In this document: one piece after another, positions 52,702 through 60,634 of the stretch
How positions within the stretch are numbered: position 1 is the stretch's first letter
Layout: each line of letters opens with the position of its first letter
Assembly: GCA_900772415.1 (NCBI GenBank)
Contig: CAAHEC010000054.1
Coordinates: forward strand, 15,358-79,357
Direction of reading: 5' to 3'
From: Bacilli bacterium
GTDB taxonomy: Bacteria; Bacillota_I; Bacilli_A; RF39; UBA660
Length of the DNA: 64,000 nucleotides
Notes under the pieces: generated by a model
What the model was told of the DNA's origin: nothing
Seen by the model: the letters and a program-made list of their open reading frames with translations, nothing else
Database searches by the model: none
Made by a program: the position numbers and the translations under genes

Positions 52702-53373
52702 TTATACCTCCGATATAATTTTTCCATCTTCAATTTTAATTATCCTATCAGCTACTTTTGCAATTTCCATATTGTGTGTAATCATAATAATCGTTTGATT
52801 AAGCTCTTTATTTGATTTTTTTAATAGAGCAACTATTTCATCACTTGATTTAGAATCTAAGTTACCAGTTGGCTCATCAGCAAGTATAATTGTAGGATTA
52901 GTAATTAAAGCACGACCAATACTTGTTCTTTGTTGTTGTCCACCAGATAATTCATTAGGAAGATGCATTCTTCTATTTTGTAATCCTAACAGTTTTAACA
53001 TTTCGTTTAATTTTTCTTTATCAATTTCACGATTATCTAAAGAAAGAGGCAATGTTATATTTTCTTCTACATTTAATATAGGTATTAAATTATAGAATTG
53101 GTATATTAATCCTACCTGTCTTCTTCTAAATATAGCAAGTTTATCATCATTAAAATTAAATATATCTTTACCATCAATGAATACTTTTCCAGAAGTTGGT
53201 CTATCAACTCCTCCAATCAAATGTAATAGTGTTGATTTACCTGAACCTGATGCACCAACTATTGCTACAAATTCACCCTTTTCTACAGAAAAAGATACAT
53301 GATCTAACGCAACAACTTTTGTTGAATCTTTTCCGTAAATTTTAGTTAAGTTTTCTACTTTTAAAATTTCCAT
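52702..53373 (-). CDS. ABC transporter ATP-binding protein (MacB/LolD type)
   Basis: 223 residues. Walker A GASGSGKST, Q-loop YQFYNL, signature LSGGQQQR, Walker B IILADEPTGNLD, H-loop THN. The 'EPTGNLD' and short length mark the MacB/LolD/BceA group that partners FtsX-type permeases. Two bases separate it from the permease gene. Confidence 0.96.
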   Translation of the reverse strand: MEILKVENLTKIYGKDSTKVVALDHVSFSVEKGEFVAIVGASGSGKSTLLHLIGGVDRPTSGKVFIDGKDIFNFNDDKLAIFRRRQVGLIYQFYNLIPILNVEENITLPLSLDNREIDKEKLNEMLKLLGLQNRRMHLPNELSGGQQQRTSIGRALITNPTIILADEPTGNLDSKSSDEIVALLKKSNKELNQTIIMITHNMEIAKVADRIIKIEDGKIISEV

Positions 53374-53475
53374 AAAAATATTTCTCCTTTTCTTATAAAC
53401 ATTATATTATAATTAAAGTTACAACTAAGTTACAAAATTAAAAAATTATTATAAAAGAAACATCAATATTATTTT

Positions 53476-53550
53476 CTAACTTTTAGCTGCATCAAAAATA
53501 AGTAAAATATCTCCCGCTATATAACTAGCTAAAAATAAGAATGCATTTAA
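53476..53550 (-). pseudogene. Remnant of a second short-chain dehydrogenase copy (C-terminus)
   Basis: The minus strand reads NAFLFLASYIAGDILLIFDA then AKS and a stop at 53476-53478, against SAFLFLASDMASYITGAILP...AARS in the intact gene at 47266-48009. The rest of the gene is missing: 20 bp further on the copy jumps to sequence matching the region upstream of the intact gene. Similarity also extends ~10 bp past the stop. Confidence 0.85.
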
Positions 53551-53571
53551 AGCTTTACATTTTAATTTAAA

Positions 53572-53608
53572 CTTATTTTTACCAATATAACAAGAAAAGA
53601 AAGCAAGG
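53572..53608. repeat. 37-bp direct repeat, copy B
   Basis: Identical to 48041-48077; lies between the dehydrogenase remnant and the gatB stop. Confidence 0.9.
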
Positions 53609-53622
53609 TATTCGCTTTCTTT
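53593..53622 (-). terminator. Terminator of the aspS-gatCAB operon
   Basis: Stem AAGAAAGC/GCTTTCTT followed by TTCTTG on the minus strand, directly after the gatB stop. Confidence 0.7.
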
Positions 53623-53629
53623 TAAATTA

Positions 53630-55054
53630 TTACTTATTATACTTAGCAAGTTCTTCTCTTAGCATTTCCATTGTTTTAGCTGGATTTGCTTTACCACGAG
53701 TTTTTTTCATAACCTGACCTACAAAGAAGTCTATCATTCTGGTTTTTTCAGGATTATATTCTCTTGCTTGTTCATCATTTTCTTTTAATACTTCCATAAC
53801 AACATCATGAATAGATGCATCATCAGTAATTTGCATCATGCCTTTTTCTTTTACGATTATGCTAGGATTTTTACCTGATTCAATCATGTCTTCAAATACT
53901 TCTTTAGCTTGCTTTGATGATATTGTTTTTTTATCAATTAAATCAATTAATTCCTTTATCATTTCTGGTTTAACAGGAACTTCTTCTAACTTCATTTCAT
54001 TTTCATTTAAGTATCCCATAAGCATACCAGTTACCCAGTTACAAGCCTTTTTAGGATCTGCTCCTAAACTTACACAATCATTAAAGAAGTCAGAGTTTTC
54101 CTTTACTTTAACAAGTACTTCTGAATCATACTCTGATAAACTAAATTCGTTCATGTACTTTTGTTTTCTTTCAAGTCTAAGCATAGGAATATTTTTTCTT
54201 ATTTCATCAAGTAATTCATCTGTAACTTTAATTGGTGGGATGTTTGGCTCAATAAAGTATTTATAGTCTACCGCATCAGCCTTATCTCTCATCTTAAACG
54301 TTTCACCAGTTTCATCATCAAAACGTCTTGTTTCTTGTTCTACTTTTCCACCGTTTTGAAGTATTTCTGATTGTCTTTCTATTTCAAAGTCAATTGCACG
54401 CCCTACGTTATAAAATGAGTTAATGTTTTTCATTTCAACTTTAGTACCTAACTTGTCAGTATCTGAAATTGATACGTTAACGTCGCATCTCATTTGTCCT
54501 CTGTCGCTTCTAGCTTCCGAAACTCCGCAGTAAACGATTAGTGAGCGGTAAGTCTCAAGGAATGCTAATGCTTCTTCTTTAGAGTGCAAGCAAGGTTCTG
54601 TTACGGTTTCTAATAAAGGCACACAAGATCTGTTATAATCTATTAAAGAATATGTATCATAGTGATCTAGTGATGCCGTATCTTCTTCTAGATGGGTATC
54701 GTGAATTAGAACTTTTTTTATTTGTCCGTGGGCTTCGATATCAACTGCTCCATTTATACCTACAGGTTTAGTCATTTGAGTTATTTGATATCCTTTTGGT
54801 AAGTCTGGATAGTAGTAGTTTTTTCTATCAAATAGCATAACATCTGGCGTAGTACAATTCATTGCCATAGAAACAATAAGTGCTCTTTTCCAAGCTTCCT
54901 TATTAGCGATAGGAAGTATTCCAGGAAAACCTAAATCTTGATATGCAACGTGGCTGTTTGGTGCTTCAGTGTACCCGTTAATTGAAGGAGAAAAAACCTT
55001 TGAGTTAGAATCAAGTTCACAGTGAACTTCAAGTCCGATTGTTACTTTATACAT
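53630..55054 (-). CDS. gatB: Asp-tRNA(Asn)/Glu-tRNA(Gln) amidotransferase subunit B
   Basis: 474 residues. GatB core: VTIGLEVHCELDSNSKVFSP, FPGILPIAN, DLPKGYQITQ, IHLEED-type block (HDTHLEEDTASLDH), DYNRSCVPLLE, SDRGQMRCDVN, EMKNINSF, plus the C-terminal YqeY-like tail (VGQVMKKTRGKANP). It phosphorylates mischarged Asp/Glu-tRNA and delivers it to the glutaminase-fed active site. 2 bp after gatA. Confidence 0.97.
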   Translation of the reverse strand: MYKVTIGLEVHCELDSNSKVFSPSINGYTEAPNSHVAYQDLGFPGILPIANKEAWKRALIVSMAMNCTTPDVMLFDRKNYYYPDLPKGYQITQMTKPVGINGAVDIEAHGQIKKVLIHDTHLEEDTASLDHYDTYSLIDYNRSCVPLLETVTEPCLHSKEEALAFLETYRSLIVYCGVSEARSDRGQMRCDVNVSISDTDKLGTKVEMKNINSFYNVGRAIDFEIERQSEILQNGGKVEQETRRFDDETGETFKMRDKADAVDYKYFIEPNIPPIKVTDELLDEIRKNIPMLRLERKQKYMNEFSLSEYDSEVLVKVKENSDFFNDCVSLGADPKKACNWVTGMLMGYLNENEMKLEEVPVKPEMIKELIDLIDKKTISSKQAKEVFEDMIESGKNPSIIVKEKGMMQITDDASIHDVVMEVLKENDEQAREYNPEKTRMIDFFVGQVMKKTRGKANPAKTMEMLREELAKYNK

Positions 55055-55056
55055 AA

Positions 55057-56496
55057 TTAGTTTTCCTCCTTTACTGAAAGTGGCACGAAACCAATTTTTT
55101 CTTCTAGTTTGTTTGCAATGTTACATACTACATCATCTGTCTTTATAGGTCCAGTTATGTTTATTGCAACTGGCATATCATCTATAATTCCAGATGGGAT
55201 TGTAATTGATGGGAAGCCACCAAAGTTTCCTATTGCAAGATGGTTTTCTAAAAGTAAATACTTTTCTGATAACCTATCCATTTCATCTGTAAAACGTGGT
55301 GCGATAGAGCCTGCATTTGGCATAATTAATCCATCATATTCTTTAAATAAATTTGTCATAGCATCTACTACTAATCTTCTTATTCTTTGAGCGTTTTTGA
55401 ATAATTTTTCTTGGTTTTCTTTTTGAAGAATAAATGATCCAATAACGAATCTTCTTCTTATTAATTCAGAAAATCCCTCAGTTCTAGTATTTATCATAAC
55501 CTCATCTGGAGTGTGCCCTTCTTTTCTGTTACCAAATGGAATTCCAGTTAAGTTTGAGTTATTACTAGTTGCCTCCGCACAAGATATTGCCATATAAGAT
55601 GGATAAATACCATTTAATATCTTTTTATCTATAGACTCTTCTTTAACTTCGATACCTAATTCTTTAGCATATGAAAGCACTTTTAAGAAGTTATCATAGT
55701 ATTTTTTATCTCCTTTTAATTCTTCTACTATTTCTTTAATGTAAAATAGTTTTCTTCCGCTTACATCTTTATTTAGATTTTCTACAAAGTTTATGTTTGA
55801 TGAGTCAAACGAAGTCATATCATTATCATCCATTCCTTTGATGTTATCCATAACGCACGCTACATCTTTAACGTATTTTGCGAAGCATCCAACGTGATCT
55901 AGGCTTGATGCAAAGGCAAATAATCCCCAGCGTGATACAAGGCCATATGTTGGTTTATATCCTACTACTCCGCCGTACCCTGCTGGCTTACGGATGGAGT
56001 CTCCTGTATCTGAACCAAGTGCATAAGGAACAATACCACGAGCTACAGCAGAAGCTGATCCTGCTGATGAACCACCTATCATACGAGACTTATCCCAAGG
56101 GTTTCTAACAATTCCAGTGTGTCCTGTTGTACCAGTTCCTCCCATAGCAAGTTCATCAAGTACCGTTTTACCAATCATAACCATACCAGATTCCTTTAAC
56201 TTTTTAACAGCAGTTGCGTCAAATACTGGAACGTAGTTTGATAAGATATTTGATGATGCAGTTGTAAGTACGTCTTTTGTTGAGAAGTTATCTTTAATAG
56301 CACAAGGTATGCCAGATAAAACGTTATCTGTAACTTCACTTTCTTTTGCATCGTCAATGATTGTTACGAAACTGTTTAACTCATCTTGGTACTTGTGAGC
56401 TCTTTTAAGTGATTCTTCTGTTAATTCTTTACTTGTTACAGCACCGCTTTTTAAAGCTTCGTGTATTTCTTGTAAACTTTTATCTAAAATACTCAT
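55057..56496 (-). CDS. gatA: Asp-tRNA(Asn)/Glu-tRNA(Gln) amidotransferase subunit A
   Basis: 479 residues, amidase-signature family. Catalytic Lys in IPCAIKDN, cis-Ser in MIGGSSAGSASAVA, nucleophile Ser in GSDTGDSIRKPAG; all triad residues are kept. The loop reads TGDSIRKPA where most bacteria have TGGSIRQPA, a variant I associate with mollicute-type sequences. It releases ammonia from glutamine for transamidation. 1 bp overlap with gatC. Confidence 0.97.
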   Translation of the reverse strand: MSILDKSLQEIHEALKSGAVTSKELTEESLKRAHKYQDELNSFVTIIDDAKESEVTDNVLSGIPCAIKDNFSTKDVLTTASSNILSNYVPVFDATAVKKLKESGMVMIGKTVLDELAMGGTGTTGHTGIVRNPWDKSRMIGGSSAGSASAVARGIVPYALGSDTGDSIRKPAGYGGVVGYKPTYGLVSRWGLFAFASSLDHVGCFAKYVKDVACVMDNIKGMDDNDMTSFDSSNINFVENLNKDVSGRKLFYIKEIVEELKGDKKYYDNFLKVLSYAKELGIEVKEESIDKKILNGIYPSYMAISCAEATSNNSNLTGIPFGNRKEGHTPDEVMINTRTEGFSELIRRRFVIGSFILQKENQEKLFKNAQRIRRLVVDAMTNLFKEYDGLIMPNAGSIAPRFTDEMDRLSEKYLLLENHLAIGNFGGFPSITIPSGIIDDMPVAINITGPIKTDDVVCNIANKLEEKIGFVPLSVKEEN

Positions 56497-56801
56497 TAGC
56501 TTTCACCTCCTACTACTTTAGGAACTTTTATTTCATCATATACTGTATCACTTGCGTTTTTAACTGCATCATCAGTTGTTAACGTGCTTGTTGCAACATC
56601 TTCTCTTAAATGAGCTTCTTCATTAATAAATGGAAAAGTCATCGGTTCTACTTTTTCTATTCCGTCTATTTCTGTTATTAAATCCATGTGTTTTAAAATT
56701 GTTTCAAATTCTTTTTCGAACGATGGGAACTCTTCTTCTTTCATTTTAAACATAAGTTTAAGTGCATAATCTTGTATGTTATCTCTTGTTATTTTTTGCA
56801 T
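56496..56801 (-). CDS. gatC: Asp-tRNA(Asn)/Glu-tRNA(Gln) amidotransferase subunit C
   Basis: 101 residues. Two N-terminal helices (ITRDNIQDYALKLMFKMKEEE ... FETILKHMDLITEID) and the linker VEPMTFPFINEEAHLREDV that wraps GatA and GatB are typical. Follows aspS with a 15-bp gap. Confidence 0.93.
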   Translation of the reverse strand: MQKITRDNIQDYALKLMFKMKEEEFPSFEKEFETILKHMDLITEIDGIEKVEPMTFPFINEEAHLREDVATSTLTTDDAVKNASDTVYDEIKVPKVVGGES

Positions 56802-56816
56802 TTTATAAAAGTCTCC

Positions 56817-58559
56817 TTATCTTAGTTTAATGTGTGTTTCTCTAAGTTGCTGTTCTGTAACTTCATTTGGTGTACCAGTAAGTACGTCTTCACCATTTTG
56901 ATTTAATGGGAATGCAACTGTTTCTCTTACACTTTCTTCTTCACCTAACATCATAAGTGATCTATCTATTCCAAGTGCCATACCTGCGTGTGGTGGGCAT
57001 CCGTATTTAAATGCTGTATAAAGTGCACTAAATTTTTTCTTGATGTCTTCTTCTGTATATCCTGCAAGAGAAAATGCCTTTAGTAAAACTTCTGGTCTGT
57101 TGTTTCTAACTGCTCCTGAAACAAGTTCAACACCATTACATACAACGTCAAACTGGTCTGCATAAATATCTAATGGATCCATGGTTTCTAGTGCCTTCAT
57201 GCCTCCTCTTGGCATACTAAATGGATTGTGCATAAAGTCTAGTTTGCCAGTTATTTCACTTATTTCATACATTGGCATATCCGTTACAAAGCAGAATTCA
57301 AATAGATTATTATCCATTAAGTCTAACTTACGACCTAATTCAGTTCTAATTAAACCTGCGTTTTTACAAACAACGTCGCGTCTTTTATCAGCGATAAAGA
57401 AAAGTACGCTTCCAGTTTTTAAACCTGCTTTGCGGGATAATGCTTTTCTATCATCTTCCGTTAGGAATTTATCAATAGGTCCTTTAAGGCTTTTATCTTC
57501 CATAACTGATATGTAACCAATACCAGGCATATCAATTGATTTTGCATAGTCTACTATTTCGTTAAACCAGCTGTTTGGTTTAGATGCTATACCGTCTACT
57601 TTAATAGCGCGAACGATAGTATCTCTAAATGGTCTAAAGCTTGTTCCTTTAAATACGCTTGATACGTCAATAATTTCAAGTGGGTTTCTTAAATCTGGTT
57701 TATCAGTACCATACTTAAGCATTGATTCGTTGTAAGGAATTCTTCTAAAGTGACCTTCTGTTACTTTTCTTTTGCCAAATTCTCTAAAGAATGCAGGATA
57801 TACCTCTTCTGCAACAGCCATAACGTCTTCTTGGTCCGCAAAAGCCATTTCCATATCTAGTTGGTAGAATTCTCCAACAAGTCTTTCTTTTCTTCCGTCT
57901 TCATCTCTAAAGCAAGGTGCTAATTGGAAGTATTTGTCAAAACCTGATGCCATTAGAAGTTGTTTAAATTGTTGTGGGGCTTGTGGAAGAGCGTAAAACT
58001 TTCCCTTGTGCTTTCTTGATGGGATAATAAAGTCTCTTGCACCTTCTGGTGATGATGAAGTGATAATTGGAGTTGTTATCTCTAAAAATCCTAGCTCCAT
58101 CATTTTGTTTCTTAAGAAGTTGAAGGCTTTAGAACGCATAACTATTTTTTCATGAACCTTTGGATTTCTTAAGTCTAAGAAACGGTATTTTAACCTTACG
58201 TCTTCTGCAACTTTTGTAGATTCATCTATTTCAAATGGCAAAGTTTTTGCAGTGTCTGATAATAATTCTAGTTCTTCTACTACAACTTCTATTTCTCCTG
58301 TTGGTATTTTTTTATTTACTGTATCAATATCTCTTTTAACTACTTTTCCGGTAACTTTAATAACGGTTTCTTTTGTTACCCCTTTAAGCATTGTATCATC
58401 ATGAACAACTATTTGTGTTACTCCATAATGATCTCTTAAATCGATAAACATAACACCACCATGGTCTCTTATACCTAATACAAAACCTGCTAGTGTAACT
58501 TTTTTATCTAAATCTTTAATTGTCAATTCTCCGCATGTGTTTGTTCTATATGTACTCAT
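56817..58559 (-). CDS. aspS: Aspartyl-tRNA synthetase, probably non-discriminating
   Basis: 580 residues, bacterial type with GAD insertion. OB fold start MSTYRTNTCGELTIKDLDKKV, class II motif 2 FRDEDGRKERLVGEFYQLDMEM (split: FRDEDGRKER and EFYQLDMEM), motif 3 GMALGIDRSLMML. The operon with gatC-gatA-gatB and the Asn-type T-box leader suggest it also charges tRNA-Asn with Asp, which GatCAB then amidates. No asnS is visible in this window. Confidence 0.96.
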   Translation of the reverse strand: MSTYRTNTCGELTIKDLDKKVTLAGFVLGIRDHGGVMFIDLRDHYGVTQIVVHDDTMLKGVTKETVIKVTGKVVKRDIDTVNKKIPTGEIEVVVEELELLSDTAKTLPFEIDESTKVAEDVRLKYRFLDLRNPKVHEKIVMRSKAFNFLRNKMMELGFLEITTPIITSSSPEGARDFIIPSRKHKGKFYALPQAPQQFKQLLMASGFDKYFQLAPCFRDEDGRKERLVGEFYQLDMEMAFADQEDVMAVAEEVYPAFFREFGKRKVTEGHFRRIPYNESMLKYGTDKPDLRNPLEIIDVSSVFKGTSFRPFRDTIVRAIKVDGIASKPNSWFNEIVDYAKSIDMPGIGYISVMEDKSLKGPIDKFLTEDDRKALSRKAGLKTGSVLFFIADKRRDVVCKNAGLIRTELGRKLDLMDNNLFEFCFVTDMPMYEISEITGKLDFMHNPFSMPRGGMKALETMDPLDIYADQFDVVCNGVELVSGAVRNNRPEVLLKAFSLAGYTEEDIKKKFSALYTAFKYGCPPHAGMALGIDRSLMMLGEEESVRETVAFPLNQNGEDVLTGTPNEVTEQQLRETHIKLR

Positions 58560-58589
58560 TTTTTATTTTTCCTTTCTTTTATAGAGTTT

Positions 58590-58631
58590 AAAAAAAACAG
58601 CAAATCATCCCATAGGGACGAATAGCTGTTT
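58590..58631 (-). terminator. T-box-controlled terminator of the aspS leader
   Basis: Stem AACAGC...GTCCC/GGGATG..GCTGTT with long T-run on the minus strand, between the T-box and aspS. Confidence 0.85.
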
Positions 58632-58850
58632 GTATCCGTGGTACCACCCAGTTTACTATTTTATTTTTAAATAGTCACTTTATAAAACGTTAACGGGTTA
58701 TCTTCCGTCTTAGCCTACTTTAATTAAATTTCGGTAAGAAGCTCCGAGGTGTTCTTTCATTAAACTATCTTACTGATATTCCACCGTCATCAGTTCTCTT
58801 TAAAGAATCGTTTAATTACTTTTCCTCATCAAAGCGAAAAAATTAATTAT
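58590..58850 (-). promoter_or_regulatory. T-box riboswitch upstream of aspS-gatCAB, specifier probably AAC (Asn)
   Basis: The T-box core GGTGGTACCACGG is the complement of 58636-58648; stem I carries AGAGAACTGATGACGGTGG and the specifier loop region ATGAAAGAACACCTCGGAGC. In the same frame as the ileS leader (codon just before ACYTC), the specifier is AAC at 58751-58753, an Asn codon; GAC (Asp) does not occur there. It fills the 340-bp gap between aspS and the kinase-like gene. Confidence 0.88.
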
Positions 58851-58898
58851 ATTTAAATTATATCATATTTTTTATATTTTATAACAAAAATATTGAAT

Positions 58899-59606
58899 TT
58901 ATTTACGTTTTACATTCATTTTGGCTAATATATCATTCATAGATTTAATTTCACTATCATAATATTTACAAAATTCATATTTTATATTGAGTAAAGCCTC
59001 ATCCATATTTTCCTTACTATTATACTGTTTTATTAATTCTTTTTTTATCGGCTTAAGTATATCATCTTTTTTTAATAGAAAAAATAAACACTCATCTATA
59101 AGTGACAACATACTTTTTATATTTGATTTATAAATTTCATCTGATGAACTATATACTTTAAAACGAGTAGTATCTATAAAATAAATTCCATTTTGATTAA
59201 CAAAAACATTTAAAAATTGAGCATCATTTATTAAAATTTTTTCATCACTAATCTTTTTTGTATCAATATAAATTTTCTTTATAAATTTTGATAATAATTC
59301 TAAATCAATATCTTTTAGCCCTTTAATTAGTTGCTTCCCTTCAATAAATTTATGTGTTCCTGCAATTACATATCCATTATTAGTATATACATTATCAAAT
59401 CCAACATATGTTTGTTGATCAAGATTACTCAATGTGTTTTGAGCAAGTATTCTTCCATCATCACTGCAAATTTTCGCAGTAAATATCTTCAAAATATTTT
59501 CACCATCTAAATAAACGGTTGATTCACTACCTGATGAAAGTCTATCATAACAAGCTGAAGAAATTTTATAAAACTTATTTTCATCAGTAATTTCTGTATA
59601 TTTCAT
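58899..59606 (-). CDS. Divergent protein kinase-like protein
   Basis: 235 residues, cytosolic. Kinase-fold landmarks: G-loop-like LSSGSESTVYL (23-33), Lys in ILKIF (Lys40), catalytic-loop-like INDAQFLNVFV with D128 and N133, metal Asp145 in YFIDTTRF (no DFG). The HRD/HxD start is replaced by IND. The C-terminal ~80 residues are helical. Either an atypical kinase or a small-molecule phosphotransferase. Its neighbour across tRNA-Asn is another kinase on the opposite strand. Confidence 0.7.
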   Translation of the reverse strand: MKYTEITDENKFYKISSACYDRLSSGSESTVYLDGENILKIFTAKICSDDGRILAQNTLSNLDQQTYVGFDNVYTNNGYVIAGTHKFIEGKQLIKGLKDIDLELLSKFIKKIYIDTKKISDEKILINDAQFLNVFVNQNGIYFIDTTRFKVYSSSDEIYKSNIKSMLSLIDECLFFLLKKDDILKPIKKELIKQYNSKENMDEALLNIKYEFCKYYDSEIKSMNDILAKMNVKRK

Positions 59607-59660
59607 TAAAATCCATCCCTTTTTATTAATTATGGTTAGTTACTCTATCATAAATAAAGA

Positions 59661-59688
59661 AAAAAAGCAATCAATTGATTGCTTTTAA
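59661..59688 (-). terminator. Terminator after tRNA-Asn
   Basis: Perfect palindrome AAAAGCAATCAATTGATTGC then TTTT, with T-rich flank on the minus strand. Confidence 0.8.
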
Positions 59689-59697
59689 TAATTTAAA

Positions 59698-59773
59698 TGG
59701 CGCTTCAAGTAGGACTCGAACCTACGACCTGTCGGTTAACAGCCGAATGCTCTACCAACTGAGCTATTGAAGC
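59698..59773 (-). tRNA. tRNA-Asn (GUU)
   Basis: GCTTCAA acceptor, anticodon loop CTGTTAA (GTT), GGTTCGAGTCC T-arm, discriminator G, CCA encoded. It is the likely ligand of the aspS T-box 1 kb away. Confidence 0.96.
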
Positions 59774-59902
59774 ATAGTGTAACACTTTTTCCTGAGGTAC
59801 AAACAAATTATATATTAATTAAAAACCTTTGTCAACAACTTTTTGATTTTATTTACTTATTTTTTTATTTATGTTAATATATATGTCATTTATGAGGTTT
59901 AT

Positions 59903-60634
59903 ATGAAAAAAATAGCTTATGAAAGTATTGTGTTTATAGATAACAAAGAAGATTATATATCAGGTTCTTTTGGTTCTATCAAAAGATGTAAATATGATAA
60001 AAAAATATATGCTTACAAAGAATTTAATGATCCAAATTACGTAAAAGGTAAAATTAGAAAATTTGAACTTATTAGCGAAATAAATAGTGATAGACTTTTA
60101 TTGCCAAAATTTTGGATTCAAGAAAATCATAATTTATGTTACATGGCAGATTTTATACAATCTAAAAACCTTAATTATTATAAAAATTTTTCAATAGATA
60201 CAAAAATAAAAATATTAAAGAAAATCAAAGAATCAATTCTAAACATGCATGAAAACAACATCATTCATACCGATTTACATAATGGCAACATTATAATTGA
60301 CGATAATTTAAACCCATACATCATAGACTTTGATAACTGTTCTTATAAAAAATATAAGACTGACATAAAAGATGCCAACGATTACTCTCAAGAATTTATA
60401 AAAAAATATGGTATAATTCCTGAAATAGATATTTTCATGTTTAATCTATTAACATATTCTTTTATAAACGAAATAAATTACTATAGAGCAAGAATTAACA
60501 TACTTTTTAATGAGGAAAATTATTTTAATAGTAAAGAATCAAAACAAGTTCTAAATAGTTTGTTTTTAGATAATAATTATCCTAATAAAGATTTTTTAAT
60601 AGATACAATAGATGATACTACGTTTAGGATTTAG
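59903..60634 (+). CDS. Protein kinase-like (RIO/Bud32-type lipopolysaccharide-kinase fold) protein
   Basis: 243 residues from ATG 59903 (GAGG upstream). G-loop YISGSFGSIKR (18-28), Lys38 in AYKEF, catalytic IIHTDLHNGNIIID with D124 and N129, metal Asp142 in IIDFDN. All core residues are present, so it should be active. Short, no membrane segment; substrate unknown. Its end overlaps the convergent oxidoreductase gene by 11 bp. Confidence 0.82.
   Translation: MKKIAYESIVFIDNKEDYISGSFGSIKRCKYDKKIYAYKEFNDPNYVKGKIRKFELISEINSDRLLLPKFWIQENHNLCYMADFIQSKNLNYYKNFSIDTKIKILKKIKESILNMHENNIIHTDLHNGNIIIDDNLNPYIIDFDNCSYKKYKTDIKDANDYSQEFIKKYGIIPEIDIFMFNLLTYSFINEINYYRARINILFNEENYFNSKESKQVLNSLFLDNNYPNKDFLIDTIDDTTFRI

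Noticed and set aside
48158..53373. Calling the TCS/ABC module a bacitracin (BceRS-BceAB) system
   Set aside because: The kinase has a large sensor loop and the permease is 872 residues with two extracytoplasmic domains, unlike BceS and BceB.
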